Shown: one piece after another, positions 36,066 through 46,631 of the stretch | How positions within the stretch are numbered: position 1 is the stretch's first letter | Layout: each line of letters starts with the position of its first letter | DNA from: Roseomonas sp. OT10 | Lineage (GTDB): Bacteria; Pseudomonadota; Alphaproteobacteria; Acetobacterales; Acetobacteraceae | Direction: 5' to 3' | DNA length: 64,000 bases | Assembly: GCF_020991085.1 (NCBI RefSeq) | Contig: NZ_CP087720.1 | Location: 222,494-286,493, forward strand | Notes under the pieces: generated by a model | The model's database searches: none | What the model saw: only the letters and a program-made list of their open reading frames with translations | Told to the model about the DNA's origin: nothing | Program-made: the position numbers and the translations under genes

Positions 36066-36896
36066 TCACCCCTCGGTGCGGGGCTCGCCCCCCGGGCCTG
36101 CCTCCGCGGGCGCGTTCCGGCCGCGCCCGCGGAGGTAGGCCTGGGGGGCGCAGCCCATCTCCATGCGGAAGGCGTAGGTGAAGGCGGAGGTCGAGCCGTA
36201 GCCGAGCTCCATCGCGGTGCGCGTCACGCCGAGGCCGCCGCCGAGCAGCTCCACTGCCTTGAACAGCCGCAGTCGCCGGCGCCAGGAGCGCAGGCTCATC
36301 CCCACCTCCTCCTCGAAGCGGCGCGCCAAGCTACGCGCCGACATCCCGACCTCGCGGCCCCATTCCTCCGGGCCGCGGGGGTCGGCAGGGTCGGCGTAGA
36401 GGGCCTCGCACACGGCCGCCGGTGCGCCGCCGCGCGGCCACGGCAGGGCACCGGGAAGGGGTGACGCGCGCCGGAGCTGGTCGAGGATCAGGGCCGCGAC
36501 GCGGCGCGCGTAGCCGTCGCGATCATTCCGTCCCTCGATCTCCGCCGCCTCCACGATCAGCTCCCGCAGCAGCGGCGTCACGGCGAAGACGCTGGGTTGC
36601 GCCGGCAGGCCGTCACGCACCTCGTCGGTGATCCAGAGGCTGCGGAACTCCGCCCCGAGCAGCGATCCCACCCGGTGTGACAGGCCGGTCGGCAGCCACA
36701 CCGCCTGCTCAGGCGAGATCACGAAGGAGCGGCCCTCTACCGCGACCGTCAGCACGCCGCTGATCGCATACACGACTTGGTTCCAACGGTGCGCGTGCTC
36801 GGGGAAGTAATGGCGCGCCGCGATGGACTGGGCTCGCACGGTCAGGGGGTCAGGGGCCGACAGTCCCGGCGGTGCCGCGATGGTTTCCCAGATCAT
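36066..36896 (-). CDS. AraC-family transcriptional regulator with cupin domain
   Basis: 276 residues. The N-terminal cupin part contains HYFPEHAHRWNQVVYAISGV and QAVWLPTGLSHRVGSL; the C-terminal part has the double helix-turn-helix of AraC (WGREVGMSARSLARRFEEEV and VTRTAMELGYGSTSAFTYAF). This layout is that of NimR/YdeC-type regulators that control a nearby efflux pump. It is divergent from the TPR protein and MFS transporter genes, which are the likely targets. Confidence 0.92.
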   Translation of the reverse strand: MIWETIAAPPGLSAPDPLTVRAQSIAARHYFPEHAHRWNQVVYAISGVLTVAVEGRSFVISPEQAVWLPTGLSHRVGSLLGAEFRSLWITDEVRDGLPAQPSVFAVTPLLRELIVEAAEIEGRNDRDGYARRVAALILDQLRRASPLPGALPWPRGGAPAAVCEALYADPADPRGPEEWGREVGMSARSLARRFEEEVGMSLRSWRRRLRLFKAVELLGGGLGVTRTAMELGYGSTSAFTYAFRMEMGCAPQAYLRGRGRNAPAEAGPGGEPRTEG

Positions 36897-37038
36897 GGCG
36901 CCCCGCGCTTGGCCCTCACATTGGCAGATATTCTACAGAGATTGTCCCCCTGTGGAAGGCGACGAGGGCTTGGGGAAATTATGTTTACCCTCGAACAACA
37001 GCACCTCCCCTGTTCCCTCTCGACGCGAGGAACCAGCC

Positions 37039-38358
37039 ATGGCCCATCTCGACAGCCGCGGCCTGCCGATCTCGACCACCTCCGACCGTGCGGCCGAGCG
37101 CTACCGCGAGGGTGTCGATCTTATGCTCTCCACTTGGCCTGGTGCGGCCGAGGCGTTGGACGAGGCGATCGCGGCCGACCCGGACTTCGCCCTTGCCCAC
37201 GCCGCCCGCGCCCGCACGCACGCCATGCGCTCCGAGAGCGCGAAGGCCAGGGCCGTGGCCGCGACGGCGGTCAAACGGGTGGCGCGCCGCGGCACGGAGC
37301 GCGAGCGGAGCCACGTCCACATCATTGCTCTCGCAGTGAACGGGCGCTCGGCCGAGGCGCTAGAGCAGGTGCGGATGCACGCCGACACCTGGCCTCGGGA
37401 CATCGTTATCCTGTCCCTGCCGCTCGGCGCCTTCGGGCTGCTCGCCTTCTCCGGCCAGGCGGACCACGACCAGGCGCGCGTGGACCTGTGCGAGCGCCAC
37501 GCCTCCCACTTCGCGGCCGACGACTGGTGGTTCCTCACCTACCGCGGCTGGTCGCACGCGGAGAACGGCAACGTGGCTTACGGTCGCGATCTTACCCAGC
37601 GCGGCTTCGACCTGCGCCCGAACAATGCCAACGCAGCCCACGCCCTGTCGCACGCGATGTACGAGGGTGGCGCCAATGATGAGGCCGACCGCCTGATCCA
37701 GGCTTGGCTGCCGACCTACCCACGGTCGGGCATCCTGCACGGGCACATCGCCTGGCACTCTGCCCTGGCCGCCCTGGAGCACGGCGACGTGGAACGTGCC
37801 CTGGCCATCTACGGCGAGCACGTGCAGCCCTCCGTCTCCACCGGCAATGCCGTCAACGTGGTCAGCGACACCGCCTCGTTCCTGTGGCGCCTGCAGGCCT
37901 ACGGCCACCGGGTGCCGGAGGGGCTGTGGCAGGCCGCCTCGACCTACGCGACCCCGGCCTTCCCGGGTGCCGGCTTCGCCTTCGCCGACATGCACATGGC
38001 CCTGCTGGCCGCGGCGACGGGGGACAGTGAGGGGCTGGAACGGCGCGTCTCCACCCTGATGGGGATGATCGAGGCCGGGACGCTGGCCGCGGGGCCGGTA
38101 GTGCCTGCCATCTGCCGCGCCGCCCTCGCCTTCGCCGACGAGAACTACGCCGGGTGCGTCCGCATCCTGGAGCCGGTCGCCGACGACGTCGTGCGCGTCG
38201 GCGGCAGTGGTGCCCAGCGCGAGCTACTGGACGACATGCTGCTGCTCGCCCTGATGAGGAGCGGCGAAGCTGCCAAGGCTGGCAGCCACCTCGACCGCCG
38301 CCTGCACCGCCGTCCCTCGCCGCGCGACAAGGCGTGGCAGGGCGCGCTGGCGGTCTGA
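37039..38358 (+). CDS. Tetratricopeptide-repeat protein
   Basis: 439 residues from the ATG at 37039, preceded by GAGGAA; the frame is open from 36823. Several TPR-like units are visible (AAEALDEAIAADPDFALAHA, YGRDLTQRGFDLRPNNANAA, AALEHGDVERALAIYGEHVQ). No signal peptide. It resembles tetratricopeptide proteins of unknown role in Proteobacteria. It lies 8 bases upstream of the MFS gene and is probably co-transcribed with it under the AraC regulator. Confidence 0.85.
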   Translation: MAHLDSRGLPISTTSDRAAERYREGVDLMLSTWPGAAEALDEAIAADPDFALAHAARARTHAMRSESAKARAVAATAVKRVARRGTERERSHVHIIALAVNGRSAEALEQVRMHADTWPRDIVILSLPLGAFGLLAFSGQADHDQARVDLCERHASHFAADDWWFLTYRGWSHAENGNVAYGRDLTQRGFDLRPNNANAAHALSHAMYEGGANDEADRLIQAWLPTYPRSGILHGHIAWHSALAALEHGDVERALAIYGEHVQPSVSTGNAVNVVSDTASFLWRLQAYGHRVPEGLWQAASTYATPAFPGAGFAFADMHMALLAAATGDSEGLERRVSTLMGMIEAGTLAAGPVVPAICRAALAFADENYAGCVRILEPVADDVVRVGGSGAQRELLDDMLLLALMRSGEAAKAGSHLDRRLHRRPSPRDKAWQGALAV

Positions 38359-38366
38359 GGCAGGCC

Positions 38367-39605
38367 ATGTCTCAGGCAGGCACCGCGGCCGCCCCCATGG
38401 CCATCCGGTCGGCGACCGCGTCCCACGCGCACGAGCGCGGCAACGTCCTGCGCTTGGCGACCGCGCAGGCGCTCGCCGGGGCCAACTCCGTGGTCGTCTA
38501 CGCCACTGGCGCCGTGGTCGGCAGCATGCTCACCCCGAACCCGGCGCTGGCCACGCTGCCGGTTTCCATCTTCGTGGTCGGCATGGCGGCCTGCACCCTG
38601 CTGTCCGGGCTGATCGCCGCGCGCCATGGCCGCCGCGCCGCCTTCCTGGCGGGCGCCGGCTGCGGCGTGCTCGTCGGCCTACTGGCCGCCCTGGCCGTGG
38701 TGCTGGGCTCCTTCTGGCTGTTCTGCGCTGGGACCTTCTTCGGCGGCGCCTACGCTGCCGTGGTGCTGAGCTTCCGCTTCGCCGCCGCCGACTGCGCGCC
38801 GGCCGAGAGGCGGCCGCGGGCGCTGTCGGCGGTGATGGCTGGCGGAGTCTTCGCCGGGGTGATCGGTCCGCAGCTCGTCACCCACACCATGGACCTGTGG
38901 CCGCCCTACCTATTCGCTGTCACCTTTATGGCCCAGGCCGGCGTGGCCGCGTTCTCCGCCCTGATCCTGCTCGGCGTTCGGCTGCCAAAGCCGACGGCGG
39001 CCGAGCAGGCAGCGGGCCGCGGCCGCCCGCTCGGGCTCATCGCGCGCCAGCCCCGCTTCGTCACCGCCGTGATTTGCGGTGTAGTGTCCTACCTGCTGAT
39101 GAACTTTCTCATGACTTCCGCGCCGCTGGCGATGCGGATGTGCGGACTGTCGCAGGGCGATGCCAATCTAGGCCTGCAGTGGCACGTCATCGCCATGTAC
39201 GCGCCGAGCTTCTTCACGGGGCGGCTCATCACTCGCTTCGGTACCACCCGCGTGGTGGCGGCCGGACTGGTGCTGACGGCCGCCTCTACGGCGGTAGGCC
39301 TACTGGGCGTGGACGTGGCGCACTTCTGGGGCACACTGCTCCTGCTCGGCATCGGCTGGAACTTCGGCTTCGTCGGGGCCTCGGCCATGGTGCTGGAGTG
39401 CCACCGGCCTGAGGAACGCGCACGGGTGCAGTCGTTCAACGACTTCGTCGTCTTCGGGACGATGGCCTTCGGGTCCTTCCTATCGGGCGGTCTGCTCGCC
39501 TCCTACGGCTGGGACACGGTGCTCTGGCTGTCCTTCGCGCCGTTGGCCCTCGCGGTGGCCGCGCTGGCTCTCACCCGGCCGGCGCGCTCTGGCCGCGCGA
39601 CTTGA
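38367..39605 (+). CDS. MFS transporter
   Basis: 412 residues with about 12 hydrophobic segments. The signature between helices 2 and 3 appears as GLIAARHGRRAAFLAGAGCG. LLGIGWNFGFVGASAMVLEC lies in the C-terminal half. It probably exports small molecules; the substrate is unknown. The stop codon TGA at 39603-39605 overlaps the left end of an IS5-family element, so the original C-terminus may have differed by a few residues. Confidence 0.9.
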   Translation: MSQAGTAAAPMAIRSATASHAHERGNVLRLATAQALAGANSVVVYATGAVVGSMLTPNPALATLPVSIFVVGMAACTLLSGLIAARHGRRAAFLAGAGCGVLVGLLAALAVVLGSFWLFCAGTFFGGAYAAVVLSFRFAAADCAPAERRPRALSAVMAGGVFAGVIGPQLVTHTMDLWPPYLFAVTFMAQAGVAAFSALILLGVRLPKPTAAEQAAGRGRPLGLIARQPRFVTAVICGVVSYLLMNFLMTSAPLAMRMCGLSQGDANLGLQWHVIAMYAPSFFTGRLITRFGTTRVVAAGLVLTAASTAVGLLGVDVAHFWGTLLLLGIGWNFGFVGASAMVLECHRPEERARVQSFNDFVVFGTMAFGSFLSGGLLASYGWDTVLWLSFAPLALAVAALALTRPARSGRAT

Positions 39606-40457
39606 GGGTGTTACGGACCTGCGTGCGGCCTCGTTTAGGGTGAATGCCCTCTCGCAAGCCGTACCCGTCCGATGTGTCAGATGAGGAGTGGGCGCTGGTC
39701 GCGCCTTATCTGACGCTGCTGCCCGAGGAGGCCGGTCAGCGTGAGCACCCGTTGCGGGAGGTGTTCAACGGGCTGCGGTACCTGGTGCGCTACGGCGTGG
39801 CCTGGCGGGGGATGCCGAACGATCTTCCGCCCTGGCACGCGGTCTACGACCAGGCGCAGCGCTGGCTGCGGGCAGGCTGCTTCGAGATGCTGGTGCAGGA
39901 CCTCCGGGCGGTGCTCCGCCTGGCTCAGGGCCGGTCGGAGGAGCCCTCGGCGGCCGTGCTGGACAGCCGCACCCTGCGCTCCACGCCCGAGAGCGGCGCA
40001 CGCGCCGCCTGGGACGGGCACAAGCGGATCAGGGGCTCCAAGCTGCACCTGGCCGTCGACACGCTCGGCCACTTGCTGGCGCTGCACGTCACCCCGGCCA
40101 ACGCCGATGACCGCTCGACCGTCTCCACCCTGGCCGAGGCCGTCCAGGACGCGACCGGCGAGAGCGTGAGCCTGGCCTATGTCGACCAGGGCTATACGGG
40201 TGAGCGACCCGCTCAGGCCGCAGCCGCTCACGGCATCGTCCTGGAGGTCGTCAAGCTACCCGAGGCCAAGCGCGGCTTCGTCCTCCTGCCCCGGCGATGG
40301 GTTGTGGAGCGCTCATTCGGCTGGTTCGCCCGCTTCCGCCGCCTCGCCCGCGACTACGAGCGCCTGCCCGAGACCCTCGCAGGCCTGCACCTCGTCGCCT
40401 TCACCGTCCTGCTCCTCAAGCGTGCCGCAGAACTCGCCGCCAGTGCGTAACACCCTC
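39604..40457. mobile_element. IS5-family insertion sequence between MFS and amine oxidase genes
   Basis: An 854-bp element with perfect 11-bp terminal repeats GAGGGTGTTAC and GTAACACCCTC. Both flanks show TT; a longer target duplication could not be resolved. It carries one intact transposase gene. It ends about 10 bases before the amine oxidase fragment starts. Confidence 0.88.
39644..40450 (+). CDS. IS5-family transposase
   Basis: 268 residues in one frame. Motifs: VSDEEWALVAPYL, RYGVAWRGMPND, AAVLDSRTLRSTPESG, LAYVDQGYTGERPAQ and WVVERSFGWFARFRRLARD. It is distinct from the transposases at 8.2 kb and 50.2 kb, so the window contains three different IS5-type elements. Confidence 0.95.
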   Translation: MPSRKPYPSDVSDEEWALVAPYLTLLPEEAGQREHPLREVFNGLRYLVRYGVAWRGMPNDLPPWHAVYDQAQRWLRAGCFEMLVQDLRAVLRLAQGRSEEPSAAVLDSRTLRSTPESGARAAWDGHKRIRGSKLHLAVDTLGHLLALHVTPANADDRSTVSTLAEAVQDATGESVSLAYVDQGYTGERPAQAAAAHGIVLEVVKLPEAKRGFVLLPRRWVVERSFGWFARFRRLARDYERLPETLAGLHLVAFTVLLLKRAAELAASA

Positions 40458-40466
40458 TTGAGTGCC

Positions 40467-40940
40467 GTGCGGACCCGGGTCGCCATCATCGGCGGGGGCC
40501 TCGCCGGCCTCTGCGCCGCGCGGGCGCTGCACGAGGCGGGGATGGAGTTCCTGCTTCTCGAGGCCCGCGATCGGCTCGGCGGGCGCGTGCTGTCGGTGGA
40601 CGCGGCGGGGCGGGACGCGGGTGACGGCTTCGACCTCGGCCCGTCCTGGTTCTGGCCGGCCATGCAGCCCGGGCTCGAGGCGCTGGTGCGGGCGCTGCGC
40701 CTGCCGCACTTCGCCCAGCACGGCGAGGGGGACATCCTGCTGGAGTGCACCGCGCACGGCTCCCCCCAGCGCTACCGGGGGATGCGGCAGGAGCCGGAGG
40801 CCATGCGCCTGGTCGGCGGGATGGGAGCTCTGGTGCGGGCGCTGGAGGCAGGGCTTCCTGCGGAGGCCGTCCGGCTCGGCGCCCGGGTGGCCGGCATGAC
40901 GCTTGGTGGCGCCGGCGTCACCCTGCGCGTGGCACGGAGA
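40467..40940 (+). pseudogene. Flavin-dependent amine oxidase, 5' fragment
   Basis: The N-terminal FAD-binding motif VAIIGGGLAGLCAARALHEA, LLLEARDRLGGRVLSVD and LVGGMGALVRALEAGLPAEA are those of monoamine oxidase/protoporphyrinogen oxidase-type flavoproteins. Similarity stops near 40940 after GVTLRVARRG, about 155 of roughly 420 residues, and the remaining frame is unrelated. The start may be GTG 40467 or TTG 40458. The substrate-binding and C-terminal FAD parts are missing, so it is not functional. Confidence 0.85.
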
Positions 40941-41110
40941 GGCAGGGAGCCACGGAGCCGGGGCACCTCCAACCTCATCCTGGCTGCCCGGCTCCGATCC
41001 ACGGAGCGACAGGCTGCGGCCAGCGGCGTCACATCTGGCGTGAACAGGGTTTGCTTACCTCACCGCGCAGCACCCACAGTGCAAAACTCCGCCCAGCCCG
41101 ACAACCCGGA

Positions 41111-42319
41111 TCAGCTCGGCTTCCCGTCCGGCCGCGGCCGCAGGAGCATGGGCCCGTGCGTGACGAGGAAGAGGCAGAAGGCGAGGATCCACAGGGTGCC
41201 GGCGGCGGCGTAGGGCAGCATGCCGGGCAGCATCTCCTGGCCGAAGGCCCGCAGCAGCGCCGCGAGGGGGAGCAGCATCCAGGCGGCCACCATCGCCAGC
41301 GACGCCCGCAGCGGCCGTCCGGTATGACCAAGCGTCGCGCGCGGCATGACCGCGAGGATCATCAGCCCGATGGCGCCGATGCCCTGAAGGTGCAACCAGT
41401 TGGCTGCCCATCCCACACCCGTCAGCAGGTAGGCCGCCTTCACCGCCAGGGCCACCGGCACCAGCAGGTAGGCCAGGTGCAGCACCCAGAGGATCGGCTG
41501 CCCGAGGGTCCGCATCCCCTGCCAGCGCGACAGGCGCAGCAGCGCCAGCACCGCGGCAAGCGTGGCCACGGCCCCGGCCAGCGTGCCGCCCGGCACCGCC
41601 AGATCCACCGCGGCGACGGCCAGCAGCGCGGCGATGCCGGCGGCATCCACGCCTGGCAGCGGCCGGGGCGCGGCGTCCTCGCCCGACGCCCTGAGCGCGT
41701 TGCGGGTGAAGGCGGGGATGATGCGCCCGCCGATCAGGCCTACCAGAGCCAGGGCGACGTTGAGCGAGAGCAGCGCGCCGCGCTCGAAGGTGCCGCCCCA
41801 CCACCCCGCCGCCTCGCCGAGCATGAGGACGTCGCCCGCCCAGAAGGCAAGGACGAGGGCGGGCGGGCCGAACAGGCGCGGCGTCGCGGCCCGCGCCACC
41901 GCCGGCAGCACGGTGACGAGCAGCGCCGGCATCGGCAGCAGCGCGACGATGGCGGCGACGCCGGCCGGCACCGGGGAGCCGGGCAGCAGGACCAGGCGCG
42001 CCGCGACGAACAGGGCCGCCAGCAGCGCCAGCGGCGCGCCGGCATAGGCGGGGCGGCCGGTCCAGTTCGGGATGGCGGTGAGGAGGAAGCCGGACAGGGC
42101 GGCGCCGACGCAGCCCGCCAGCATCTCGTGCCCGTGCCAGCGGGCACCCGGGAGGGGCCCGTCCGACGGTCCATGCCCGTGCAGCGCCGCGAGCCACAGC
42201 GCGACAGCGATGACGGCCCAGGCGGCGCAGAGCAGGAAGAAGGGCCGCAGGCCCTGGCGGAAGACGGCGATCCCGGCCACGGCCGCTGCGTCCCGGGGGG
42301 TGGTGTCGGTTGCGCTCAT
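41111..42319 (-). CDS. nnrS: NnrS family membrane protein
   Basis: 402 residues with about 12 hydrophobic helices. Typical NnrS sequence is seen in FRQGLRPFFLLCAAWAVIAV, ARWHGHEMLAGCVGAALSGF, LLTAIPNWTG and GGRIIPAFTRNAL. NnrS is a haem- and copper-containing membrane protein linked to nitric oxide stress and denitrification. It lies downstream of the nap genes on the same strand, 74 bases after the DUF4142 gene, and is probably controlled with them. Confidence 0.93.
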   Translation of the reverse strand: MSATDTTPRDAAAVAGIAVFRQGLRPFFLLCAAWAVIAVALWLAALHGHGPSDGPLPGARWHGHEMLAGCVGAALSGFLLTAIPNWTGRPAYAGAPLALLAALFVAARLVLLPGSPVPAGVAAIVALLPMPALLVTVLPAVARAATPRLFGPPALVLAFWAGDVLMLGEAAGWWGGTFERGALLSLNVALALVGLIGGRIIPAFTRNALRASGEDAAPRPLPGVDAAGIAALLAVAAVDLAVPGGTLAGAVATLAAVLALLRLSRWQGMRTLGQPILWVLHLAYLLVPVALAVKAAYLLTGVGWAANWLHLQGIGAIGLMILAVMPRATLGHTGRPLRASLAMVAAWMLLPLAALLRAFGQEMLPGMLPYAAAGTLWILAFCLFLVTHGPMLLRPRPDGKPS

Positions 42320-42392
42320 GCTGGGTCCGATCTGCGGCGTGGCGGCGGCGTCCCGCCACGGAAGGCGCCCGGCCCGATGGCCGGGGCGGCTG

Positions 42393-42929
42393 CTAGGGCT
42401 TCACGCCGTCCTGCATCCGCAGGGCCGAATCACGCCAGGGCCGGAGCTGTGGCAGCATCTCAGCGGCCAGCCGCCGCAGGCCGTCATCCGGCCCCTGCGC
42501 CGCCGCCTCGTAGCCCCGGATCTCCTGCGTCAGCGCCTGGACCTGGACCTCCGCGTAGCGGCGACTCAGCGCGAGATGGTCAAGCGGCTCCAGGTTCTCC
42601 AGCACCACCCGGTGCTCGAACTCCTCCTCCGTCGGCAGCGCCAGGTTGCGCTCCCGGGCCACGGCCCGCAGGCGGTCCAGTTGCTGTGGCCGGAAGCGCG
42701 CCATCCCCGCCGCGAAGGCCTTGACCTCCGGCCGGGTGTCCTTCGCGGCGGCCAGGGCGGCGGCGCGCTGCTGCAGCACGGCGGAGCTGTGGGCGAAGGC
42801 GAGGAAGCGCCCGGGCTCCACGGGGCGGGCTCCCGCCGCCGCGTCCTGGGCCGCGGCGGGAAGGGGTGCGGCCGCGACGGCGAGGAGGAGGGCACGGCGC
42901 GCGGTCCCCTGCGTCACGGCTACTGCCAT
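42393..42929 (-). CDS. DUF4142 exported protein
   Basis: 178 residues with a Sec signal peptide ([20 protein letters not shown]). The mature part is helical, with [40 protein letters not shown] and [15 protein letters not shown], matching DUF4142 proteins of the ferritin-like type. Its start overlaps the end of napC by 10 bases, so it is part of the nap operon here. Its role in nitrate reduction is unknown. Confidence 0.8.
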   Translation of the reverse strand: MAVAVTQGTARRALLLAVAAAPLPAAAQDAAAGARPVEPGRFLAFAHSSAVLQQRAAALAAAKDTRPEVKAFAAGMARFRPQQLDRLRAVARERNLALPTEEEFEHRVVLENLEPLDHLALSRRYAEVQVQALTQEIRGYEAAAQGPDDGLRRLAAEMLPQLRPWRDSALRMQDGVKP

Positions 42930-43606
42930 CCCGGCACGCCGGTCATGTCCGGCAGCCTGTGGGCGATGCCCTTGTGGCAGTCGATGCAGGTCCGCTCCCC
43001 CGTGAACAGGAACCGCTCGTGCGCCGCCGCGGCCCGGGGGTTCTGCTTCGAGATGTCCATGGAGACCGTGGAGTGGCAGTTGCGGCATTCCAGCGAGTCG
43101 TTCGCCTTCATGCGTGCCCATTCGCTCTCGGCCAGATGCCGCCGAAGGTCGAGGAAGGCGTCCCGCGTGCCGATCGAGCCGAAGATGTGTCCCCAGACCT
43201 CCTTGGAGGCCTGCATCTTGCGCGCGATCTTGCGGGTCCATTCGTGCGGCACGTGGCAGTCCGGGCAGCCGGCGCGCACCCCCGAGCGGTTGGTGAAGTG
43301 GATGGTACCCTGGAGCTCCTCGTAGACGTTGCTGCGCATCTCGTGACAGCTCACGCAGAATTCGGTGCGGTTCGTGGCCTCCAGGGCGGTGTTGAAGCCG
43401 CCCCAGAAGACGACGCCGGAGACGAAGCCGCCGAGCGTCAGGAAGGCGAGGCTGAAGCTGGTCGTGGGCGAGGTCGCCACGCGGACCAGCTTCAGCCCCC
43501 AGAACCCGGACCACAGGCGCCGGATCAGGCCGGGCCGGCGAAGCGGCGCCCGGTCCGATCCGGGGGACCCGCCACCCCGGGGGGCATCCTCCTCCGCGCC
43601 CGACAT
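42920..43606 (-). CDS. napC: Periplasmic nitrate reductase cytochrome c-type NapC
   Basis: 228 residues with one N-terminal membrane helix ([20 protein letters not shown]) and four CxxCH haem sites (CVSCH, CPDCH, CRNCH, CIDCH), the number expected for NapC/NirT. It takes electrons from quinol and passes them to NapB. The start overlaps the napB stop (TGATG). Confidence 0.96.
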   Translation of the reverse strand: MSGAEEDAPRGGGSPGSDRAPLRRPGLIRRLWSGFWGLKLVRVATSPTTSFSLAFLTLGGFVSGVVFWGGFNTALEATNRTEFCVSCHEMRSNVYEELQGTIHFTNRSGVRAGCPDCHVPHEWTRKIARKMQASKEVWGHIFGSIGTRDAFLDLRRHLAESEWARMKANDSLECRNCHSTVSMDISKQNPRAAAAHERFLFTGERTCIDCHKGIAHRLPDMTGVPGWQ

Positions 43607-44082
43607 CAGCGGTTGCTCCGGCCGCCGGGCTGCCGCTCGGGCTCGGTCAGGGCGTCCATGTCCACGAAGCGGTTCTCGACCAGGGGCCGCGCCTCCGTCT
43701 GGGGGACGTGGCAGGCGAGGCAGGAATAGCGGCGGGGGGCAAGGCCGCCGAGCGTGTTGCCCTCCCGGTCCTGGTAGTGGGTGACCGAGATCATCGGCGC
43801 TTGGCTCTGCTCGGTGAAGCGCCGGGCGTGGCAGGACATGCACTTGTTGGCGTTGAGGTCGAGCGCATAGCCCTCGATGGCATGCGGGATCACCGGCGGC
43901 TGGTCGGGGTAGTTGCGGCGGACCCGCACGTCGTTGGTGACGGAGCGCTGCATGGGGGGCGCGGGCTGCTCGCGGGTGAAGGGCTCAGGCCCGCGCAGCC
44001 GCGGTGCGTCCTGGGCCAGCAGCGTGCCGGTGGCGAGGCAGGCGGCGGCAGCCATGACGCCGATCAGCAGGCGGGGGCGCAT
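43606..44082 (-). CDS. napB: Periplasmic nitrate reductase small subunit NapB
   Basis: 158 residues with a signal peptide ([20 protein letters not shown]) and two haem sites (CMSCH and CLACH), as expected for the dihaem NapB. It forms the complex with NapA in the periplasm. Its start overlaps the napA stop by one base. Confidence 0.96.
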   Translation of the reverse strand: MRPRLLIGVMAAAACLATGTLLAQDAPRLRGPEPFTREQPAPPMQRSVTNDVRVRRNYPDQPPVIPHAIEGYALDLNANKCMSCHARRFTEQSQAPMISVTHYQDREGNTLGGLAPRRYSCLACHVPQTEARPLVENRFVDMDALTEPERQPGGRSNR

Positions 44083-46631
44083 CACCGCACTCCCGCGCGC
44101 GGGTCGGGCGCCGAGGCGGGCGCCGGCCCCGTGGGGGCCGCGGCCGCCACCACCTTGACCGCGCACTTCTTGAAGTCCGTCTGCTTGGAGATCGGGTCGG
44201 TGGCGTCGAGCGTGACCTTGTTGATGAGCTGGCTGGCGTCGAAGAAGGGCACGAAGACGACGCCGCGCGGGACCTTGTTGCGGCCGCGCGTCTCCACCCG
44301 GCTGCGGATCTCGCCGCGGCGGGAGGCGATGCGGACCTCCTGGCCCCGGTGCAGGCCGCGCTTCTGCGCGTCCTCGGGGTGCATGAACAGGATGGCGCCG
44401 GGGAAGGCCCGGTAGAGCTCGGGCACCCGCAGGGTCATCGAGCCGGAATGCCAGTGCTCCAGCACCCGGCCGGTCACCAGCCACAGATCGTATTCCGCGT
44501 CCGGTGCCTCGGCGGGCGGCTCGTAGGGCGCGCCCATGATGTTCGCCCGCTTGTCGGGGTTGCCGTAGAACTGGAGCCCGGTCCCCTTCTCCACATAGGG
44601 GTCGTAGCCCTCGCGGTAGCGCCAGCGCGTCTCCTTCCCCTCCACGACCGGCCAGCGCAGGCCGCGGACCTCGTGATACGTGTCGAAGGGCGCGAGGTCG
44701 TGGCCGTGGCCGCGCCCGAAGGAGGCGTATTCCTCGAACAGCCCCTTCTGGACGTAGAAGCCGAGCTCCTTCGATTCGCGGTTCTCGTAGCCCGCCGCGA
44801 TGTCGCCCAGCGGGAAGCGGTCCACCTGGCCGTTGCGGAACAGCACGTCGAACAGGCTCCGGCCCCGGTACTCCGGGGCCTTCGCCAGGATCTCGGCGGG
44901 CCAGGCCTCGTCGGTGGTGAAGCGCTTCGAGAACTCCATGAGCTGCCACAGGTCCGAGCGCGCCTCGCCCGGCGCGTCCACCAGCTGGTGCCAGAAGTGG
45001 GTCCGGCGCTCGGCATTGCCGTAGGAGCCCTCCTTCTCCACCCACATCGCGGTGGGCAGGACGATGTCCGCCGCCATGGCCGTGACCGTCGGGTAGGGAT
45101 CGGAGCAGACGACGAGGTTCTGTGGGTTGCGGTAGCCCGGATAGGTCTCGTTGTTGGTGTTGGGCGCCGTCTGGAGGTTGTTGTTGCACATGATCCAGTA
45201 GGCGTTGAGCTTGCCGTCCTTCAGCATCCGGTCCTGCTCGACGGCGTGGTAGCCGACCTTCCCCGGCAGCAGCCCCTCGGGCAGCTTCCACAGATGCTCC
45301 GCGTGCCTGCGGTGCTCGGGGTTGGCCACCTGCATGTCGGCGGGCAGGCGGTGCGAGAAGGTCCCGACCTCGCGCGCCGTGCCGCAGGCGGAGGGCTGGC
45401 CGGTGAGCGAGAAGGGGCTGTTGCCCGGCTCGGCGATCTTACCGGTCAGCAGGTGGATGTTGTAGATCATGTGGTTCGCCCAGACGCCGCGGACGTGCTG
45501 GTTGAAGCCCATGGTCCAGAGCGACATGACCTTGGTCTTCGGGTCGGCGTAGAGCTTCGCCAGGGCTTCGAGCTGGGGCTTCGGCACGCCCGAGAGCTCG
45601 TGCGCCCGGTCCAGCGTGTAGTCGGCGACGAGGCGGACATAGGCGTCGAAATCGGCGGGCTGGGAGACCTGGGCGTCGTTCGCGTGCTGGGCGCGCTGCT
45701 CCAGCACGTTCTCGGGCCGCAGGCCGTAGCCGATATCCGTGTTGGCCATGCGGAAGTTGACGTGCCGGTCCACGAATTCCCGGTTCACCGCGCCGGTCCG
45801 GATGATGTGGTTGGCGATGTAGTTCAGGATCGCGAGGTCCGAGCCGGGCCTGAAGATGACGGCCGCGTCGGAGAGGTCGGTCGTCCGGTGCTCGTAGGTG
45901 GAGAGGGTGTGGATGCGGACGTGCTCGGCGCTGAGGCGGCGGTCCGTGACCCGGGTCCAGAGGATCGGGTGCATCTCCGCCATGTTCGAGCCCCAGAGCA
46001 CGAAGGCATCGGCATTCTCGAAATCGTCGTAGCAGCCCATCGGCTCGTCCATGCCGAAGGTGCGGATGAAGGTGACGGCGGCCGAGGCCATGCAGTGGCG
46101 GGCGTTCGGGTCCAGGTTGTTGGAGCGGAAGCCGGCCCGCATCAGCTTCGAGGCGGCGTAGCCCTCCCACAGCGTCCACTGGCCGGAGCCGAACATGCCC
46201 ACCGCCTCCGGCCCCTTCTCCTTCAGGACCTTCTTCCAGTGCGCGGCCATGGTGTCGAAGGCCTGGTCCCAGGAGACGGGCTGGAGCTCGCCCTCCTTGT
46301 CGAAGCGGCCGCCCCGCATCCGCATGAGGGGACGGGTCAGCCGGTCCGAGCCGTACATGATCTTCGAGAGGAAGTAGCCCTTCACGCAGTTGAGGCCGCG
46401 GTTCACCTCGGCGCGCATGTCGCCGTGGGTGGCGACGACGCGCCCGTCCTTCACCCCCACCATGACGCCGCAGCCGGTGCCGCAGAAGCGGCAGGGCGCC
46501 TTGTCCCACTTCAGCCGCAGCTCCTCGCCGAGCGGGATGTTCTGCGCCCCCGCGGGCAGGGCGACGTTGGCCGCGGCGGCCGCGGTGGCGGCGGCCAGGG
46601 CCTTCATCAGGTCACGGCGTGAGAGATCCAT
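44082..46631 (-). CDS. napA: Periplasmic nitrate reductase catalytic subunit NapA
   Basis: 849 residues from the ATG at 46631. A twin-arginine signal begins [20 protein letters not shown], followed by the 4Fe-4S motif [13 protein letters not shown] with the fourth Cys in LNCVKGYFL. The molybdenum-ligand Cys is in [13 protein letters not shown]. The rest has the bis-MGD binding pattern, for example [16 protein letters not shown] and [17 protein letters not shown]. It reduces nitrate to nitrite in the periplasm. Length is close to the usual 830. It overlaps napD at the 5' end by 20 bases. Confidence 0.97.
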   Translation of the reverse strand: MDLSRRDLMKALAAATAAAAANVALPAGAQNIPLGEELRLKWDKAPCRFCGTGCGVMVGVKDGRVVATHGDMRAEVNRGLNCVKGYFLSKIMYGSDRLTRPLMRMRGGRFDKEGELQPVSWDQAFDTMAAHWKKVLKEKGPEAVGMFGSGQWTLWEGYAASKLMRAGFRSNNLDPNARHCMASAAVTFIRTFGMDEPMGCYDDFENADAFVLWGSNMAEMHPILWTRVTDRRLSAEHVRIHTLSTYEHRTTDLSDAAVIFRPGSDLAILNYIANHIIRTGAVNREFVDRHVNFRMANTDIGYGLRPENVLEQRAQHANDAQVSQPADFDAYVRLVADYTLDRAHELSGVPKPQLEALAKLYADPKTKVMSLWTMGFNQHVRGVWANHMIYNIHLLTGKIAEPGNSPFSLTGQPSACGTAREVGTFSHRLPADMQVANPEHRRHAEHLWKLPEGLLPGKVGYHAVEQDRMLKDGKLNAYWIMCNNNLQTAPNTNNETYPGYRNPQNLVVCSDPYPTVTAMAADIVLPTAMWVEKEGSYGNAERRTHFWHQLVDAPGEARSDLWQLMEFSKRFTTDEAWPAEILAKAPEYRGRSLFDVLFRNGQVDRFPLGDIAAGYENRESKELGFYVQKGLFEEYASFGRGHGHDLAPFDTYHEVRGLRWPVVEGKETRWRYREGYDPYVEKGTGLQFYGNPDKRANIMGAPYEPPAEAPDAEYDLWLVTGRVLEHWHSGSMTLRVPELYRAFPGAILFMHPEDAQKRGLHRGQEVRIASRRGEIRSRVETRGRNKVPRGVVFVPFFDASQLINKVTLDATDPISKQTDFKKCAVKVVAAAAPTGPAPASAPDPRAGVR

